Source: Rhizobium sp. ARZ01 (GTDB lineage: Bacteria > Pseudomonadota > Alphaproteobacteria > Rhizobiales > Rhizobiaceae). Taken from it: 64,000 nucleotides of DNA. Position numbers and translations under genes: made by a program. The notes under the pieces are model-generated. The model saw only the letters and a program-made list of their open reading frames with translations, ran no database searches and had not been told where the DNA came from. This document shows positions 26,404 through 35,978 of the stretch, piece after piece. Numbering within the stretch: the first letter of the stretch is position 1; every line of letters starts with the position of its first letter. The DNA lies in the NCBI RefSeq assembly GCF_014851675.1, contig NZ_JACVAE010000003.1:434001-498000 (forward strand). The letters are read 5' to 3'.

Positions 26404-28006
26404 TCTCTTGCCCTGTGTTTTTTTCCCCTGCGGTGGACGGCAGCGTCAGCAGCAGGCAGATAGCACCCAGCAGTAGTGCGATTCCTGCCGCATCCGCCGT
26501 GCGATAGCTTCCCATCCGGCTGAACAGCAGCCAGGGTAAGGTAACAAACCCATCCGCACCGAAGATGGCGATTGCGCTGAGATCGCCAAGCGACAAGGCC
26601 ATGGCAAAGGCGAAGGCTGTCATCAGCGGCCGCTTCAATGCCGGCAGATCAATCCACCTCACTCGATGCCACCCGGTGACACCGAGGCTGACAGAGAGCC
26701 GGCCCGTGCGGGCAAGATGCGTTCGGTAGGCCGGGCCTAGCACACGTACCACAAATGGCAGGGCCATAAGGGCATTGACGACAACCACGACGTAAGGTGC
26801 GAAGGGTCCCGTCGCGCCAAACTGGCGCAGCATCAGAAACCAGCCGGTCGCCACGACGACGGGCGGCACGAGCAGGATGAGCGAGCTTGTGGCCTGAAGC
26901 CCGCCCGCCAGATATCGTGCGGGCTTACCCCCGGACGCCGTAAGCTGCGGAACGGCAACGACGGGAAGTGCGATGGCGAGGCAGAGTGCGGCCGAAGTAG
27001 CTGAAATTGCAAGGCTGGTCAAAAAGGCCTGATGCAGCAACGGATCTGCCGCAAGGCGGGTCAGGTCGGCGGAAAGTCCTGACGTGACGATGGCGACAAA
27101 CGGCGTGGCGGTAAAGAGCACGAAAGCCGAGATTGCGAGGCTGTCGGTGATCCTCCTTCGTTTCCCGTCGAAGCGTCGCACGATGCGGCCGCTCGTCGGC
27201 GCCTCTTCCGCCGGCGTTCCAAGCATCCGCATCAATGCCAGCAGCGTTCCGGTGACCACGATCTGCATCGCCGACAGGATCACTGCGCGCTGCGGATCAA
27301 AGTCGAACCGCAGTGCCTGATAGATCGCGACTTCGATCGTCGTCGCGGCCGGACCTCCACCGAGCGTAAGCACGATCGTGAAGCTCGTTGCGCAAAGCAT
27401 GAAGATGAGGCCGGCAATTCCGGGCAGGAGCCCACGGATGACCGGCCATTCGATCAGGCGGAAGACGGCAGCCGGCCGCATGCCGAGATTGGCCGAGGTC
27501 AGCCAATATTCTGCTGGAATGCGCTCCAATCCGGCCAGCATCAGGCGCGCGGCGAGCGGGAGGTTGAAAAAGACATGGGCGATGAGGATGCCTGCCAGGC
27601 CGTAGACGCTGATGGGATTGTCGAGCCCGAGTAGCACAAGCACCTCGTTGACGACGCCGCGACGGCCCCATACCTCGACGATGGCGAGTGCCGCCACCAG
27701 TGCCGGGAGACCGAGGGGGAGGGCGGAAAGCCGAACAATCCATGTGCGACCCGGAAAACCCCGCTGGCGCGCCAAAGCGCAGGCAACCGGGATGGCGATG
27801 ACGACCGAGAGCAGGGTCGACAGGCTGGCCTGGACGAGCGTGAACCGCGCGACGCGGATAAGGTAGGCATCGAACAGTGCACCGCCGGTGCCACCTTCGG
27901 CGTTCAAGAGCAGCATTGCAGTTGAAAGGCCGGCGAACAGCAGGATGAAGCCGAGGGCTATGCCCCCGGCTCCTATGATCGCAGTTCTTTCGCTCGTCGT
28001 GTACAT
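26396..28006 (-). CDS. thiP: Thiamine ABC transporter permease
   Basis: A 536-residue permease made of two fused binding-protein-dependent transport domains, about twelve helices in total. Each half carries an EAA-type loop: LGMRPAAVFRLIEWPVIRG in the first and LGVTGWHRVRWIDLPALKRP in the second. This fused layout is typical of ThiP and iron permeases; the thiamine riboswitch upstream and ThiB-like neighbour decide for thiamine. It starts 103 bases after the thiB stop, a wider gap than is usual within this operon. Confidence 0.94.
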   Translation of the reverse strand: MYTTSERTAIIGAGGIALGFILLFAGLSTAMLLLNAEGGTGGALFDAYLIRVARFTLVQASLSTLLSVVIAIPVACALARQRGFPGRTWIVRLSALPLGLPALVAALAIVEVWGRRGVVNEVLVLLGLDNPISVYGLAGILIAHVFFNLPLAARLMLAGLERIPAEYWLTSANLGMRPAAVFRLIEWPVIRGLLPGIAGLIFMLCATSFTIVLTLGGGPAATTIEVAIYQALRFDFDPQRAVILSAMQIVVTGTLLALMRMLGTPAEEAPTSGRIVRRFDGKRRRITDSLAISAFVLFTATPFVAIVTSGLSADLTRLAADPLLHQAFLTSLAISATSAALCLAIALPVVAVPQLTASGGKPARYLAGGLQATSSLILLVPPVVVATGWFLMLRQFGATGPFAPYVVVVVNALMALPFVVRVLGPAYRTHLARTGRLSVSLGVTGWHRVRWIDLPALKRPLMTAFAFAMALSLGDLSAIAIFGADGFVTLPWLLFSRMGSYRTADAAGIALLLGAICLLLTLPSTAGEKNTGQENG

Positions 28007-28109
28007 GCAGTGCTCAAGGCATCACGTTCGCGGTTCATGCGGCTGACGCGGGTGCCTTGCCACATCAGCCCGGAGGAGCCGTCCCGCACCTCCGCAGGTA
28101 ATCTGGCCT

Positions 28110-29120
28110 TTATTTGGCGCTCATTGCTGCCAACCATTCGTCAATCCAGGCCTTGCGGTTTGCTGCAACCTCGTCGGCGGAAAAAAGGAAGGTGTGCTCG
28201 GGCTTTACCAGCTTGCCGAAAGCGTCAGGGAGGGGAGCGTGGGTTGCGGCAACCGGCATCATCCAGTTCGTCTCGGGAATAATCGACTGGAAATCGGGGC
28301 CGGTCATGAAGCTGAGGAAATTCCTGGCCAACTCCGGATCGTCGGCTGCCTTGGTCATGCCGGCGACTTCGATCTGTACGTAATGGCCCTCGGAAAACGC
28401 GGCTGCCTGATAGCGTTCGCTGTTCTCCGCCACCATGTGATAGGCCGGGGAGGTCGTGTAAGAGAGCACCATCGGCGCTTCGCCCTTGGTGAAGAGGCCA
28501 TAGGCCTCGGACCAGCCGGGGGTGACGGTCAGAACCCGGTCCTTCAGCTTCGTCCAAGCCTCGCCCGCCTTGTCGCCGTAGACGGACTTGACCCAGAGCA
28601 GCAGGCCGAGACCCGGTGTCGAAGTGCGGGGGTCCTCGATGACGATCTTTTCGTTCGGATCGCCCTCGACCAGTTCCTTCAGCCTCTTTGGCGGGTTTTT
28701 CAGTGCCTCCGTGTCATAGACGACTGCGAAGTGGCCATAGTCATAGGGGAGGAAGGTGTCGTCTGCGAAACCACCAGGCACGGTCAGGACTTCAGGAGAA
28801 AGCTGGTGGGGGACAAAGAGCCCGGTTGCCTTGGCTTCAGAGATCAGGTTCGTGTCGAGACCGAGGACAACATCTGCCTTCGTGCCTGCGCCTTCCAGCT
28901 TAAGCCGCGTCAGCAGTTCCACGCCGTCAGCGACGCCGACCCATTCGACCTTGCAATCGCAGGTCTTCTCGAATGCAGCGGCAATTTTGGCTCCCGGCCC
29001 CCATTCGGTGACAAAGCTCTCGTAGGTGTAAATGGTGAGCGTTTTGTCGGCCGAAACCGCCGGCGAGACGAACGATGCTGCGGCGAGCAGCGTAAGCGTG
29101 GAGAGTAGTCTCATGCGCAT
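28110..29120 (-). CDS. thiB: Thiamine-binding periplasmic protein
   Basis: A 336-residue exported solute-binding protein. A signal peptide with [21 protein letters not shown] is followed by [19 protein letters not shown], typical of ThiB. It captures thiamine in the periplasm for ThiPQ. The ATG at 29120 has GGAGG five bases upstream; an ATG at 29114 is possible. The open frame runs on upstream through the riboswitch, but that part is untranslated leader. Translation is probably controlled by TPP through the leader. Confidence 0.95.
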   Translation of the reverse strand: MRMRLLSTLTLLAAASFVSPAVSADKTLTIYTYESFVTEWGPGAKIAAAFEKTCDCKVEWVGVADGVELLTRLKLEGAGTKADVVLGLDTNLISEAKATGLFVPHQLSPEVLTVPGGFADDTFLPYDYGHFAVVYDTEALKNPPKRLKELVEGDPNEKIVIEDPRTSTPGLGLLLWVKSVYGDKAGEAWTKLKDRVLTVTPGWSEAYGLFTKGEAPMVLSYTTSPAYHMVAENSERYQAAAFSEGHYVQIEVAGMTKAADDPELARNFLSFMTGPDFQSIIPETNWMMPVAATHAPLPDAFGKLVKPEHTFLFSADEVAANRKAWIDEWLAAMSAK

Positions 29121-29162
29121 CAGCGCCTCCTCTTCGATCCAATGAACGGGAATAGGGCGCTG
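29121..29162 (-). promoter_or_regulatory. Predicted ribosome-binding-site hairpin of thiB
   Basis: On the transcript, CAGCGCC (29162-29156), just downstream of the TPP aptamer, is a perfect seven-base complement to GGCGCTG (29127-29121), which overlaps the end of the GAGGAGG Shine-Dalgarno sequence and abuts the start codon. Forming this stem would hide the ribosome-binding site. It is a plausible expression platform of the riboswitch; the pairing is seen, the function inferred. Confidence 0.55.
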
Positions 29163-29169
29163 GATGTGC

Positions 29170-29266
29170 CGTCTAATCCCTCCGCCGGTACAAACCGGAT
29201 CAGGTTCCGCGGGTTGGCGTATGCCTCTCAGCCTTTGGTTCTTACGAGCCACAGGCACCCCGTTAG
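29170..29266 (-). promoter_or_regulatory. TPP riboswitch (THI element)
   Basis: The minus strand carries the conserved thi-box elements in order: GGGGTGCC near the 5' end, GGCTGAGAGG in the middle, then ACCCGCGGAACCTGATCCGG, and GGCGGAGGGATTAG at the 3' end. This is the thiamine pyrophosphate aptamer; it sits 50 bases ahead of thiB. High TPP should lower expression of the uptake operon. Confidence 0.96.
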
Positions 29267-29377
29267 AGCATGAAGAGCATTAGTCCGGCACAGCCCCGTA
29301 TGCAAGCGGCTTGCTGCCGGTCCATCATCTGCAAAGGCGTTTCCATTCCCGCGGAACATGCGCTAGACGGTGTGCGC

Positions 29378-30037
29378 ATGACGAACGCTGCCGACCAATT
29401 TTTTGTCGTCCTTCTTGGAGGAGATCTTGAGCCGACGCTCCGGTTCCGGATGGCGACGGCCGGTGCCCGCTTCATCGCTGCCGACGGAGGCATGCGTCAT
29501 GCCGCAATGCTCGGTATCACGCCCGAAGCCTGGGTCGGTGATTTCGATTCCACCTCTCCTGAAGAGCTCGAAGCCTGGAGCCACGTTCCACGTGAGTCCT
29601 ATCCTGTCGCCAAGAACGCCACCGATGGCGAGATCGCCGTGTCAGCGGCGCTCGAACGCGGGGCGCGAAGGCTGATCCTCGCCGGCGCCCTCGGCGGCGA
29701 ACGCAGCGATCACGCGCTGATGCATCTGCTTCACGCCGCGGCGCTCAAGAAAGATGGCTTGGACATCATGTTGACCTCCGGGCTGGAGGAGGCCTGGCCG
29801 CTGCCGCTTGGCCGGACTGTGATCGACCTGCCGGAGAAGAGTCTGTTCTCCATTCTCGGCCTGACCGCGCTGGCGGGTCTTTCAATCCAAAACGTGCGTT
29901 ACCCGCTGAACACGTTCGACCTTCCGTTCGGTTCCTCGCGCACAGTTTCCAACGTGGCGCTCGGCCCCGTCACCTTCACCCTTGATGCCGGGCTGGCCGT
30001 GTTGCTCGCCCGACCCTACGATTTTTCAGGAGCCTGA
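29378..30037 (+). CDS. Thiamine pyrophosphokinase
   Basis: A 219-residue TPK that transfers pyrophosphate from ATP to thiamine, giving TPP directly. The Mg-binding motif VGDFDSTSPEEL lies near residue 65, preceded by FIAADGGMRHA and followed by NATDGEIAVSAAL. I chose the ATG at 29378 because homology starts there (TNAADQFFVVLLGG). It is divergent from the thiBPQ operon, so uptake and activation of thiamine sit side by side; the riboswitch controls only the transport side. Confidence 0.93.
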   Translation: MTNAADQFFVVLLGGDLEPTLRFRMATAGARFIAADGGMRHAAMLGITPEAWVGDFDSTSPEELEAWSHVPRESYPVAKNATDGEIAVSAALERGARRLILAGALGGERSDHALMHLLHAAALKKDGLDIMLTSGLEEAWPLPLGRTVIDLPEKSLFSILGLTALAGLSIQNVRYPLNTFDLPFGSSRTVSNVALGPVTFTLDAGLAVLLARPYDFSGA

Positions 30038-30040
30038 CAC

Positions 30041-31867
30041 TTGGCACCGCCCATTCTGAAACTGGACGATACGTTCCTGAGCTTCGGCGGAACGCCATTG
30101 CTCGCCGGCGCAAACCTGCAGGTCGAGCCTGGCGACCGCATTTGCCTTGTCGGACGCAACGGTTCGGGCAAGTCGACCCTTCTGAAGATCGCCGCCGGCA
30201 TCGTCGAGCCGCAGTCAGGCGAGATCTTCCGCCATCCTTCGGCAACCATCCGCTATCTCGAACAGGCTCCAGATTTCGAAGGATTTGCGACGGTTGCGGC
30301 CTATGCGGAAGCTGGACTCGGTCCAGGCGACGATCATTATCGGGTCACCTATCTGCTCTCCCATCTTGGGCTGACCGGCGAGGAGGATCCGAAGACGCTC
30401 TCGGGTGGTGAGGCGCGTCGGGCGGCGCTCGCCCGCGTACTGGCGCCGGAGCCGGACATCATGCTCCTTGATGAGCCGACCAACCATCTCGACCTGCCGA
30501 CGATTGAATGGCTGGAAGACGAACTGACAAGGAGCCGCTCGGCGTTGGTCGTCATCTCCCACGACCGTCGGTTCCTCGAGAAGGTCTCCAACGCGACCGT
30601 CTGGCTCGATCGCGGTACGTCGCGCCGGCTAGACCGCGGCTTTGGCCATTTCGAGGCGTGGCGTGACCAGGTTCTCGAAGCCGAAGAACTGGAGCAGCAC
30701 AAGCTCGGCAAGGCGATTGAGCGTGAAGAACACTGGCTGCGCTACGGCGTGACGGCACGCCGCAAACGCAACATGCGCCGCCTTGGAGAACTCCATGACA
30801 TGCGTAGCCGCTACCGCGGCCACAAGGGTGCGCTGGGCACAGTCCAGGCAACCGCTTCGGACGCACAGGAGTCCGGCAAGCTGGTGATCGAGGCCGAAAA
30901 GGTGACCAAAGCCTATGGCGAGCGCACGATCGTCGCTCCCTTCTCGATCCGCGTCCACCGCGGCGACTGCATTGGTCTCGTGGGTCCGAACGGTGCCGGC
31001 AAGACGACGCTCCTTAAAATTCTGACCGGACAACTCGCGCCCGACAGCGGTACGGTCAAGCTGGGCACCAACCTCGAGATTGCCACCCTCGACCAGCGCC
31101 GCGACGAGCTGGACCTCGACGAGACGTTGGCGCACTATCTCACCGACGGGCGCGGCGAGAACCTGATCGTCAACGGCGAACAGCGCCATGTCACCGGCTA
31201 TATGAAAGAATTCCTGTTCCAGCCCGAACAGGCCCGCACGCCGATCCGCAACCTTTCCGGCGGCGAGCGCGCCCGGCTGATGCTGGCGCGAATTCTCTCG
31301 CGGCCGACCAACCTTTTGATCCTCGACGAGCCGACCAACGATCTCGACATCGAAACACTGGACCTGTTGCAGGAGATCGTCGCCGGCTTTTCCGGCACGG
31401 TCATCCTTGTCAGTCACGACCGCGATTTTCTCGACCGGACGGTTACGTCGACGATCGCACCCGCGGACCCGGAAATGCCGGACGGCCGCTGGATCGAGTA
31501 TGCAGGCGGCTATTCGGACATGATGGCGCAGCGCCGGGGGGCGCTCGAAGAACGGCGGAAGGCGGAGAAGTCGGAGAAGGCGAAGAGCGCAGATAGCGCT
31601 CCCGCCGCGAAGTCGGCCGAAAAGTCCAAGGGCAAGCTCTCCTACAAGCAGAAGTTTGCGCTGGAGAATCTTCCGAAGGAGATGGAGAAGGCGGCGGCCG
31701 AAATCGCCCGGCGCGAAGAGAAGATGGCCGATCCGGCGCTCTTCTCGAAGGATCCCGCTAGTTTCAACCGCCTTGCAGCCGAACTGGAAAAGCTTCGCTC
31801 CGATCTCATCGGTATGGAGGAGGAGTGGCTTGAACTGGAGATGCTGCGTGAGGAGCTGGAGGGTTAA
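30041..31867 (+). CDS. ABC-F family ATP-binding protein (Uup-like)
   Basis: A 608-residue soluble protein with two ABC domains: Walker A GRNGSGKS and signature LSGGEARR in the first, GPNGAGKT and LSGGERAR in the second, joined by an arm and linker region. A charged coiled coil (about 540-608) closes it. There are no membrane segments, so it acts on the ribosome or DNA rather than as a transporter; Uup relatives bind branched DNA and ribosomes. The start is a TTG with AGGAG eight bases upstream, three bases after the thiamine pyrophosphokinase stop. Confidence 0.92.
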   Translation: MAPPILKLDDTFLSFGGTPLLAGANLQVEPGDRICLVGRNGSGKSTLLKIAAGIVEPQSGEIFRHPSATIRYLEQAPDFEGFATVAAYAEAGLGPGDDHYRVTYLLSHLGLTGEEDPKTLSGGEARRAALARVLAPEPDIMLLDEPTNHLDLPTIEWLEDELTRSRSALVVISHDRRFLEKVSNATVWLDRGTSRRLDRGFGHFEAWRDQVLEAEELEQHKLGKAIEREEHWLRYGVTARRKRNMRRLGELHDMRSRYRGHKGALGTVQATASDAQESGKLVIEAEKVTKAYGERTIVAPFSIRVHRGDCIGLVGPNGAGKTTLLKILTGQLAPDSGTVKLGTNLEIATLDQRRDELDLDETLAHYLTDGRGENLIVNGEQRHVTGYMKEFLFQPEQARTPIRNLSGGERARLMLARILSRPTNLLILDEPTNDLDIETLDLLQEIVAGFSGTVILVSHDRDFLDRTVTSTIAPADPEMPDGRWIEYAGGYSDMMAQRRGALEERRKAEKSEKAKSADSAPAAKSAEKSKGKLSYKQKFALENLPKEMEKAAAEIARREEKMADPALFSKDPASFNRLAAELEKLRSDLIGMEEEWLELEMLREELEG

Positions 31868-31962
31868 GTAGTCGCAACTCTGTGGTGTCGTGGGCGGGTC
31901 CCTACTCGCCAGCCGTTGCCGCGACGGCTATGTTGACCTGGTGAATCACTCAGGGACGGTCG

Positions 31963-32295
31963 ATGACACCGCAAACTAAGGCAACAGCGTCACTTCTCAT
32001 TCTTGCCGGATTGTCGCTCGCGGCCTGTCGAAGCGGCGAACCTGCCGATCGTGCGGCGCCCAGTGCTGTAACGCCCGTCCCGCAATCGCAGATGTCGGCC
32101 CGTTGCATCGGCGAGGCAGCAAAGAAATTGAAGCGGCGCCCTCAGGACCTCCAGACACCGCTTCCGATCGAGGCGTCTGCGGACGGTTCTGTCGTTTACG
32201 GCCAATGGCCCGCCGAGGGTGACGTGGAGGGCACGTTCGAATGCCACTTCGACACAAGTGGTGTCTTCGTCAAAGCACACCAAACGTCCAAGTAA
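31963..32295 (+). CDS. Small predicted lipoprotein, function unknown
   Basis: A 110-residue protein with a lipoprotein signal: LLILAGLSLAAC ends in a lipobox cysteine at about residue 22. The mature part is polar, with two further cysteines (in SARCIGEA and FECHFDTS), and may form a disulfide in the periplasm. The pattern CIGEAAKKLKRRPQDLQT resembles small rhizobial exported proteins, but I do not recognise the family. It lies 95 bases after the ABC-F gene and may have its own promoter. Confidence 0.7.
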   Translation: MTPQTKATASLLILAGLSLAACRSGEPADRAAPSAVTPVPQSQMSARCIGEAAKKLKRRPQDLQTPLPIEASADGSVVYGQWPAEGDVEGTFECHFDTSGVFVKAHQTSK

Positions 32296-32369
32296 TCAAG
32301 AGCGTGGAAATCTAGCCGTGATGACTATTGCGCGGTTTTTCGCGAGCCGGAAGATACCGCGCAAGCCGT

Positions 32370-33020
32370 TCAAGGGCGTATCACGCACACGCCTGCTTCA
32401 AAGCTGCAGCTTGACGCTTCCGTTTCCGGCGACACGATAATGACCTTGGCGTTGTTGGCTGGCCGGGCCGAGAGCGGATAGCCACCCTGACCGTCGCCCA
32501 TGCCGTCGCCGTAGCCGTCGACATAGAAGTACATGCCGTTGCCGGGATCGTCATAGGCGGAGATGGAGCCGCCATAGAAGTTGTTGTTGAAGCGTTCGCG
32601 GTCGTCATACTGTCCCGCGTAATAAGGACGATACGGTCCGGCATAGTAGGGGCGCACGCGATTGCGCACACCGCTCCAGTTGCGATCCCAGTTGTTCCCG
32701 CCACGGTGCCAGGTGCGATTGAAATTCCAGTTGTTGCGGGCGCGCCACCAGCGGTGGTTATCGCGAAAAACCCTGCTGCTGGTCGTGATGCCCGTGATCA
32801 CACTGCGGTGCCTGTTGCGGCGATCGCCGTCGTTCCGAGCCCGGTGGTTTCTCTTCCAAATGTTGCTGCGGGTCATGTTTCCGCCGGAGACTTCTCTATT
32901 GGAGAAGCCGCGATGGCTGCCGCCTTCATGGCGGTCCCGCGCCAAGGCCGGCAATGCAATGAGCGGGACAGTGACGGCGAGCGCGATTGCAGTCATGCAG
33001 GCTCTTGAAAACAGACTCAT
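32370..33020 (-). CDS. Exported Asn/Arg/Tyr-rich protein, function unknown
   Basis: A 216-residue protein with a signal peptide (SRACMTAIALAVTVPLIALPALA) followed by an unusual composition: rich in Arg, Asn, Trp and Tyr, with repeats such as RPYYAGPYRPYYAGQY and NNWNFNRTWHRGGNNWDRNW. The end, SFEAGVCVIRP with SSC before it, could form a disulfide. No enzyme motif is visible. The ATG at 33020 has GGAGG eight bases upstream. It is divergent from the sdh operon. Confidence 0.78.
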   Translation of the reverse strand: MSLFSRACMTAIALAVTVPLIALPALARDRHEGGSHRGFSNREVSGGNMTRSNIWKRNHRARNDGDRRNRHRSVITGITTSSRVFRDNHRWWRARNNWNFNRTWHRGGNNWDRNWSGVRNRVRPYYAGPYRPYYAGQYDDRERFNNNFYGGSISAYDDPGNGMYFYVDGYGDGMGDGQGGYPLSARPANNAKVIIVSPETEASSCSFEAGVCVIRP

Positions 33021-33328
33021 TCTGTTTCGCCTCCAGGTTACGCTGAACGGATCCTTGCAGCCACTTTTGCCCATTTTGACTGGAAAGTCACGGGTTTGGT
33101 TAATGTCCCGGTAATAATCGTTAACGATGGTTAACGGGCGCGGAGGCCCCTCAGCGTCATACTTTTGTCTTAATCGATTAAATTGATTTTGCAGTGCAAT
33201 GACACTTGTGGTTCCGCATTCCGGCGATTAAACGTCGCACACACTGCATTGCGCACAAACTAAGTGCTATTCCGGAGTATTGATGTCCAGTTATCGGGGC
33301 GATTCTCCGGGGTTCCGTGAGGGTTCTG
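33021..33328. promoter_or_regulatory. Divergent promoter region upstream of sdhC
   Basis: This 308-base gap serves the exported protein on the minus strand and sdhCDAB on the plus strand. It holds two palindromes: GTTAAC-GATG-GTTAAC (33120-33135) and the perfect 12-base TTAATCGATTAA (33170-33181). The TTAA pair in the first is spaced by six, not the seven bases of a CtrA site. They are candidate operators; no protein can be named from the sequence. Confidence 0.4.
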
Positions 33329-33721
33329 ATGACGAATGTCACAAAAAGCCGGCCGCTCTCGCCGCATCTTCAGATCTACAAGCCGATTCCGACGATGGTT
33401 ATGTCGATCATGCACCGCATCACAGGCGGCGCGCTTTATGTCGGCACGGTCCTCGTTGCCTGGTGGCTGATCGCAGCGGCCATGGGCGAAGACTATTTCA
33501 ACTGGGTCAGCTGGTTTTTCGGCACCTGGATCGGCCGGTTGATCCTGTTCGGCTACACCTGGGCGCTGTTCCATCACATGCTCGGCGGCATTCGTCATTT
33601 CGTCTGGGACATGGGGCACGGCTACGACAAGCACTTCTCCACCAAGATTGCAATGGCCATGCCGGTCGCGTCCGTCGCGCTGACGGTGCTGACCTGGGTC
33701 ATCGGCTATATGGTCCGCTGA
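33329..33721 (+). CDS. sdhC: Succinate dehydrogenase cytochrome b556 subunit
   Basis: A 130-residue membrane anchor with three helices. [16 protein letters not shown] and [14 protein letters not shown] are the SdhC signature, and the heme-ligand region is [19 protein letters not shown]. It binds heme b with SdhD and forms the quinone site of complex II. I chose the ATG at 33329, six bases after GAGG, rather than a GTG four codons earlier. It is the first gene of sdhCDAB. Confidence 0.96.
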   Translation: MTNVTKSRPLSPHLQIYKPIPTMVMSIMHRITGGALYVGTVLVAWWLIAAAMGEDYFNWVSWFFGTWIGRLILFGYTWALFHHMLGGIRHFVWDMGHGYDKHFSTKIAMAMPVASVALTVLTWVIGYMVR

Positions 33722-33731
33722 GGAAACTGAC

Positions 33732-34112
33732 ATGGATATGCGTACACCTCTCGGCCGCGTTCGCGGACTCGGTTCGGCCAAGGACGGCACGGAGCACTTC
33801 TGGCGCCAGCGTGTAAGCGCGGTTGCCAACGTGCCGCTGCTTTTGTTCTTCGTCGGCTTCGTTGTTTGCTATGCCGGCGCGCCCTATGCGGAAGTCCGCG
33901 CGGCGCTGTCGCATCCGATCGTCGCGGTGCTGATGGGGCTCGTCGTTATCTCGGGCCTCTACCACATGAAGCTGGGCATGCAGGTCATCATCGAGGACTA
34001 TGTTCATGCAGAAGGCTCGAAGATCCTCTTGCTCATGCTCAACACCTTCTTTGCGGCTCTGGTCGGCGGGCTCTGTCTTTTCGCCGTCCTGAAGATCGCT
34101 TTCGCAGGATAA
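33732..34112 (+). CDS. sdhD: Succinate dehydrogenase membrane anchor subunit
   Basis: A 126-residue protein with three membrane helices (about residues 32-50, 59-80 and 97-122). The motif [19 protein letters not shown] carries the conserved His and the Asp-Tyr pair of SdhD, near heme and quinone. It begins ten bases after sdhC and ends six bases before sdhA, so the operon is tightly packed. Confidence 0.96.
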   Translation: MDMRTPLGRVRGLGSAKDGTEHFWRQRVSAVANVPLLLFFVGFVVCYAGAPYAEVRAALSHPIVAVLMGLVVISGLYHMKLGMQVIIEDYVHAEGSKILLLMLNTFFAALVGGLCLFAVLKIAFAG

Positions 34113-34118
34113 TTCATC

Positions 34119-35960
34119 ATGGCACCGAACTCCTCGCCGGCGACGAACGGCAAAGCCTACCAGTATGTCGATCATGCCTACGACGTCATCGTCGTCGGCG
34201 CTGGCGGCGCCGGCCTGCGCGCCACGCTTGGCATGGCCGAGCAAGGCTTCCGCACGGCCTGCATCACCAAGGTCTTCCCGACCCGTTCGCATACCGTTGC
34301 AGCCCAGGGCGGCATCGCGGCCTCACTGCAGAACATGACGCCGGATAGCTGGCAGTGGCACCTTTACGACACCGTCAAGGGCTCCGACTGGCTCGGCGAC
34401 GTCGACGCCATGCAGTATCTCGCCATGGAAGCGCCGAAGGCGGTCTATGAGCTCGAGCACTACGGCGTGCCCTTCTCGCGCAACGAGGAAGGTAAGATCT
34501 ACCAGCGCCCGTTCGGCGGCCACATGCAAAATTACGGCGAAGGCCCGCCGGTACAACGCACCTGCGCGGTTGCCGACCGTACCGGTCACGCGATCCTGCA
34601 CACGCTCTATGGCCAGTCGCTGCGCCACAATGCCGAGTTCTTCATCGAATACTTCGCGATCGACCTGATCATGTCGGCCGACGGTCGCTGCACCGGCGTC
34701 GTCGCCTGGAACCTCGATGACGGCACGATCCATCGCTTCTCCGCCAAGATGGTGGTTCTGGCGACCGGCGGCTACGGCCGCGCCTACTTCTCGGCGACCT
34801 CGGCGCACACCTGCACCGGCGACGGCGGCGGTATGGTTGCGCGCGCCGGCCTGCCGCTGCAAGACATGGAATTCGTTCAATTCCACCCGACCGGCATCTA
34901 CGGCTCCGGCTGTCTGATCACCGAAGGCGCGCGCGGCGAGGGTGGCTATCTCGTCAACTCCGAAGGTGAGCGCTTCATGGAACGCTACGCGCCATCGGCC
35001 AAGGACCTTGCCTCGCGCGACGTGGTTTCGCGCTGCATGACGATGGAAATCCGCGAAGGCCGCGGCGTTGGCAAGAACAAGGACCACATCTTCCTGCATC
35101 TCGACCACCTTGATCCGGCCGTGCTGCACGAGCGCCTGCCTGGGATTTCCGAGAGCGCGAAAATCTTTGCCGGTGTCGACGTGACGCGCGAGCCGATCCC
35201 GGTCCTGCCCACCGTCCACTACAACATGGGCGGCGTTCCGACGAACTTCTGGGGCGAGGTGCTCAACGCCGACAGCGCCAACCCGGGGCGGATCGCGCCC
35301 GGCCTGATGGCGGTCGGCGAAGCTGGCTGCGCCTCGGTGCACGGTGCCAACCGCCTCGGCTCCAACTCGCTGATCGACCTCGTCGTCTTCGGCCGCGCCG
35401 CTGCGATCCGCGCTGGCGAGGTCATCGATCGCAACGAGCCGATCCCGGCGCTCGACAAGGCAGCCTGCGACAAGATCATGGGTCGCTTCGACAAGCTGCG
35501 CTACGCCAACGGCGGCACGCCGACGGCGGTCCTGCGCGACAAGATGCAGCGCACCATGCAGGACGATGCGGCCGTGTTCCGTACCCAGGAATCGCTTGAA
35601 AACGGCTGCCGCCGCATGAAAGAGATCTGGGGCGAGATGGCCGACATCAAGGTCACCGACCGCTCGATGATCTGGAACTCCGATCTGGTGGAGACGCTGG
35701 AATTGGAAAACCTGATGGCGAACGCGATCACCACGGTCGTCGGCGCGGAAGCCCGCAAGGAAAGCCGTGGCGCGCATGCCCGCGAGGACTACAAGGATGG
35801 TCCGCTCGGCGGCCGCGACGACGTCAACTGGCGCAAGCACACCCTTGCCTGGGTGAACGAAGCCGGCGACGTGAAGCTCGACTATCGCCCGGTCCATACC
35901 GACCTCATCGCCGAAGGCATCGATCCGCAAAAGATCGCGCCGAAGGCCCGCGTCTACTGA
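34119..35960 (+). CDS. sdhA: Succinate dehydrogenase flavoprotein subunit
   Basis: A 613-residue catalytic subunit that oxidises succinate to fumarate. The FAD-binding Rossmann motif [19 protein letters not shown] lies near residues 28-46; the histidine for covalent FAD is in [15 protein letters not shown]; the substrate and active-site regions include [20 protein letters not shown] and [20 protein letters not shown]. Length and order are fully canonical. A very long antisense open frame lies opposite it and is a composition artefact. Confidence 0.98.
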   Translation: MAPNSSPATNGKAYQYVDHAYDVIVVGAGGAGLRATLGMAEQGFRTACITKVFPTRSHTVAAQGGIAASLQNMTPDSWQWHLYDTVKGSDWLGDVDAMQYLAMEAPKAVYELEHYGVPFSRNEEGKIYQRPFGGHMQNYGEGPPVQRTCAVADRTGHAILHTLYGQSLRHNAEFFIEYFAIDLIMSADGRCTGVVAWNLDDGTIHRFSAKMVVLATGGYGRAYFSATSAHTCTGDGGGMVARAGLPLQDMEFVQFHPTGIYGSGCLITEGARGEGGYLVNSEGERFMERYAPSAKDLASRDVVSRCMTMEIREGRGVGKNKDHIFLHLDHLDPAVLHERLPGISESAKIFAGVDVTREPIPVLPTVHYNMGGVPTNFWGEVLNADSANPGRIAPGLMAVGEAGCASVHGANRLGSNSLIDLVVFGRAAAIRAGEVIDRNEPIPALDKAACDKIMGRFDKLRYANGGTPTAVLRDKMQRTMQDDAAVFRTQESLENGCRRMKEIWGEMADIKVTDRSMIWNSDLVETLELENLMANAITTVVGAEARKESRGAHAREDYKDGPLGGRDDVNWRKHTLAWVNEAGDVKLDYRPVHTDLIAEGIDPQKIAPKARVY

Positions 35961-35978
35961 TCCCGAGGAAAACTGGAC

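Noticed and set aside
29121..29258. Upstream extension of the thiB frame through the riboswitch
   Set aside because: The extension translates the conserved TPP aptamer; a Shine-Dalgarno and signal peptide fix the start at 29120.
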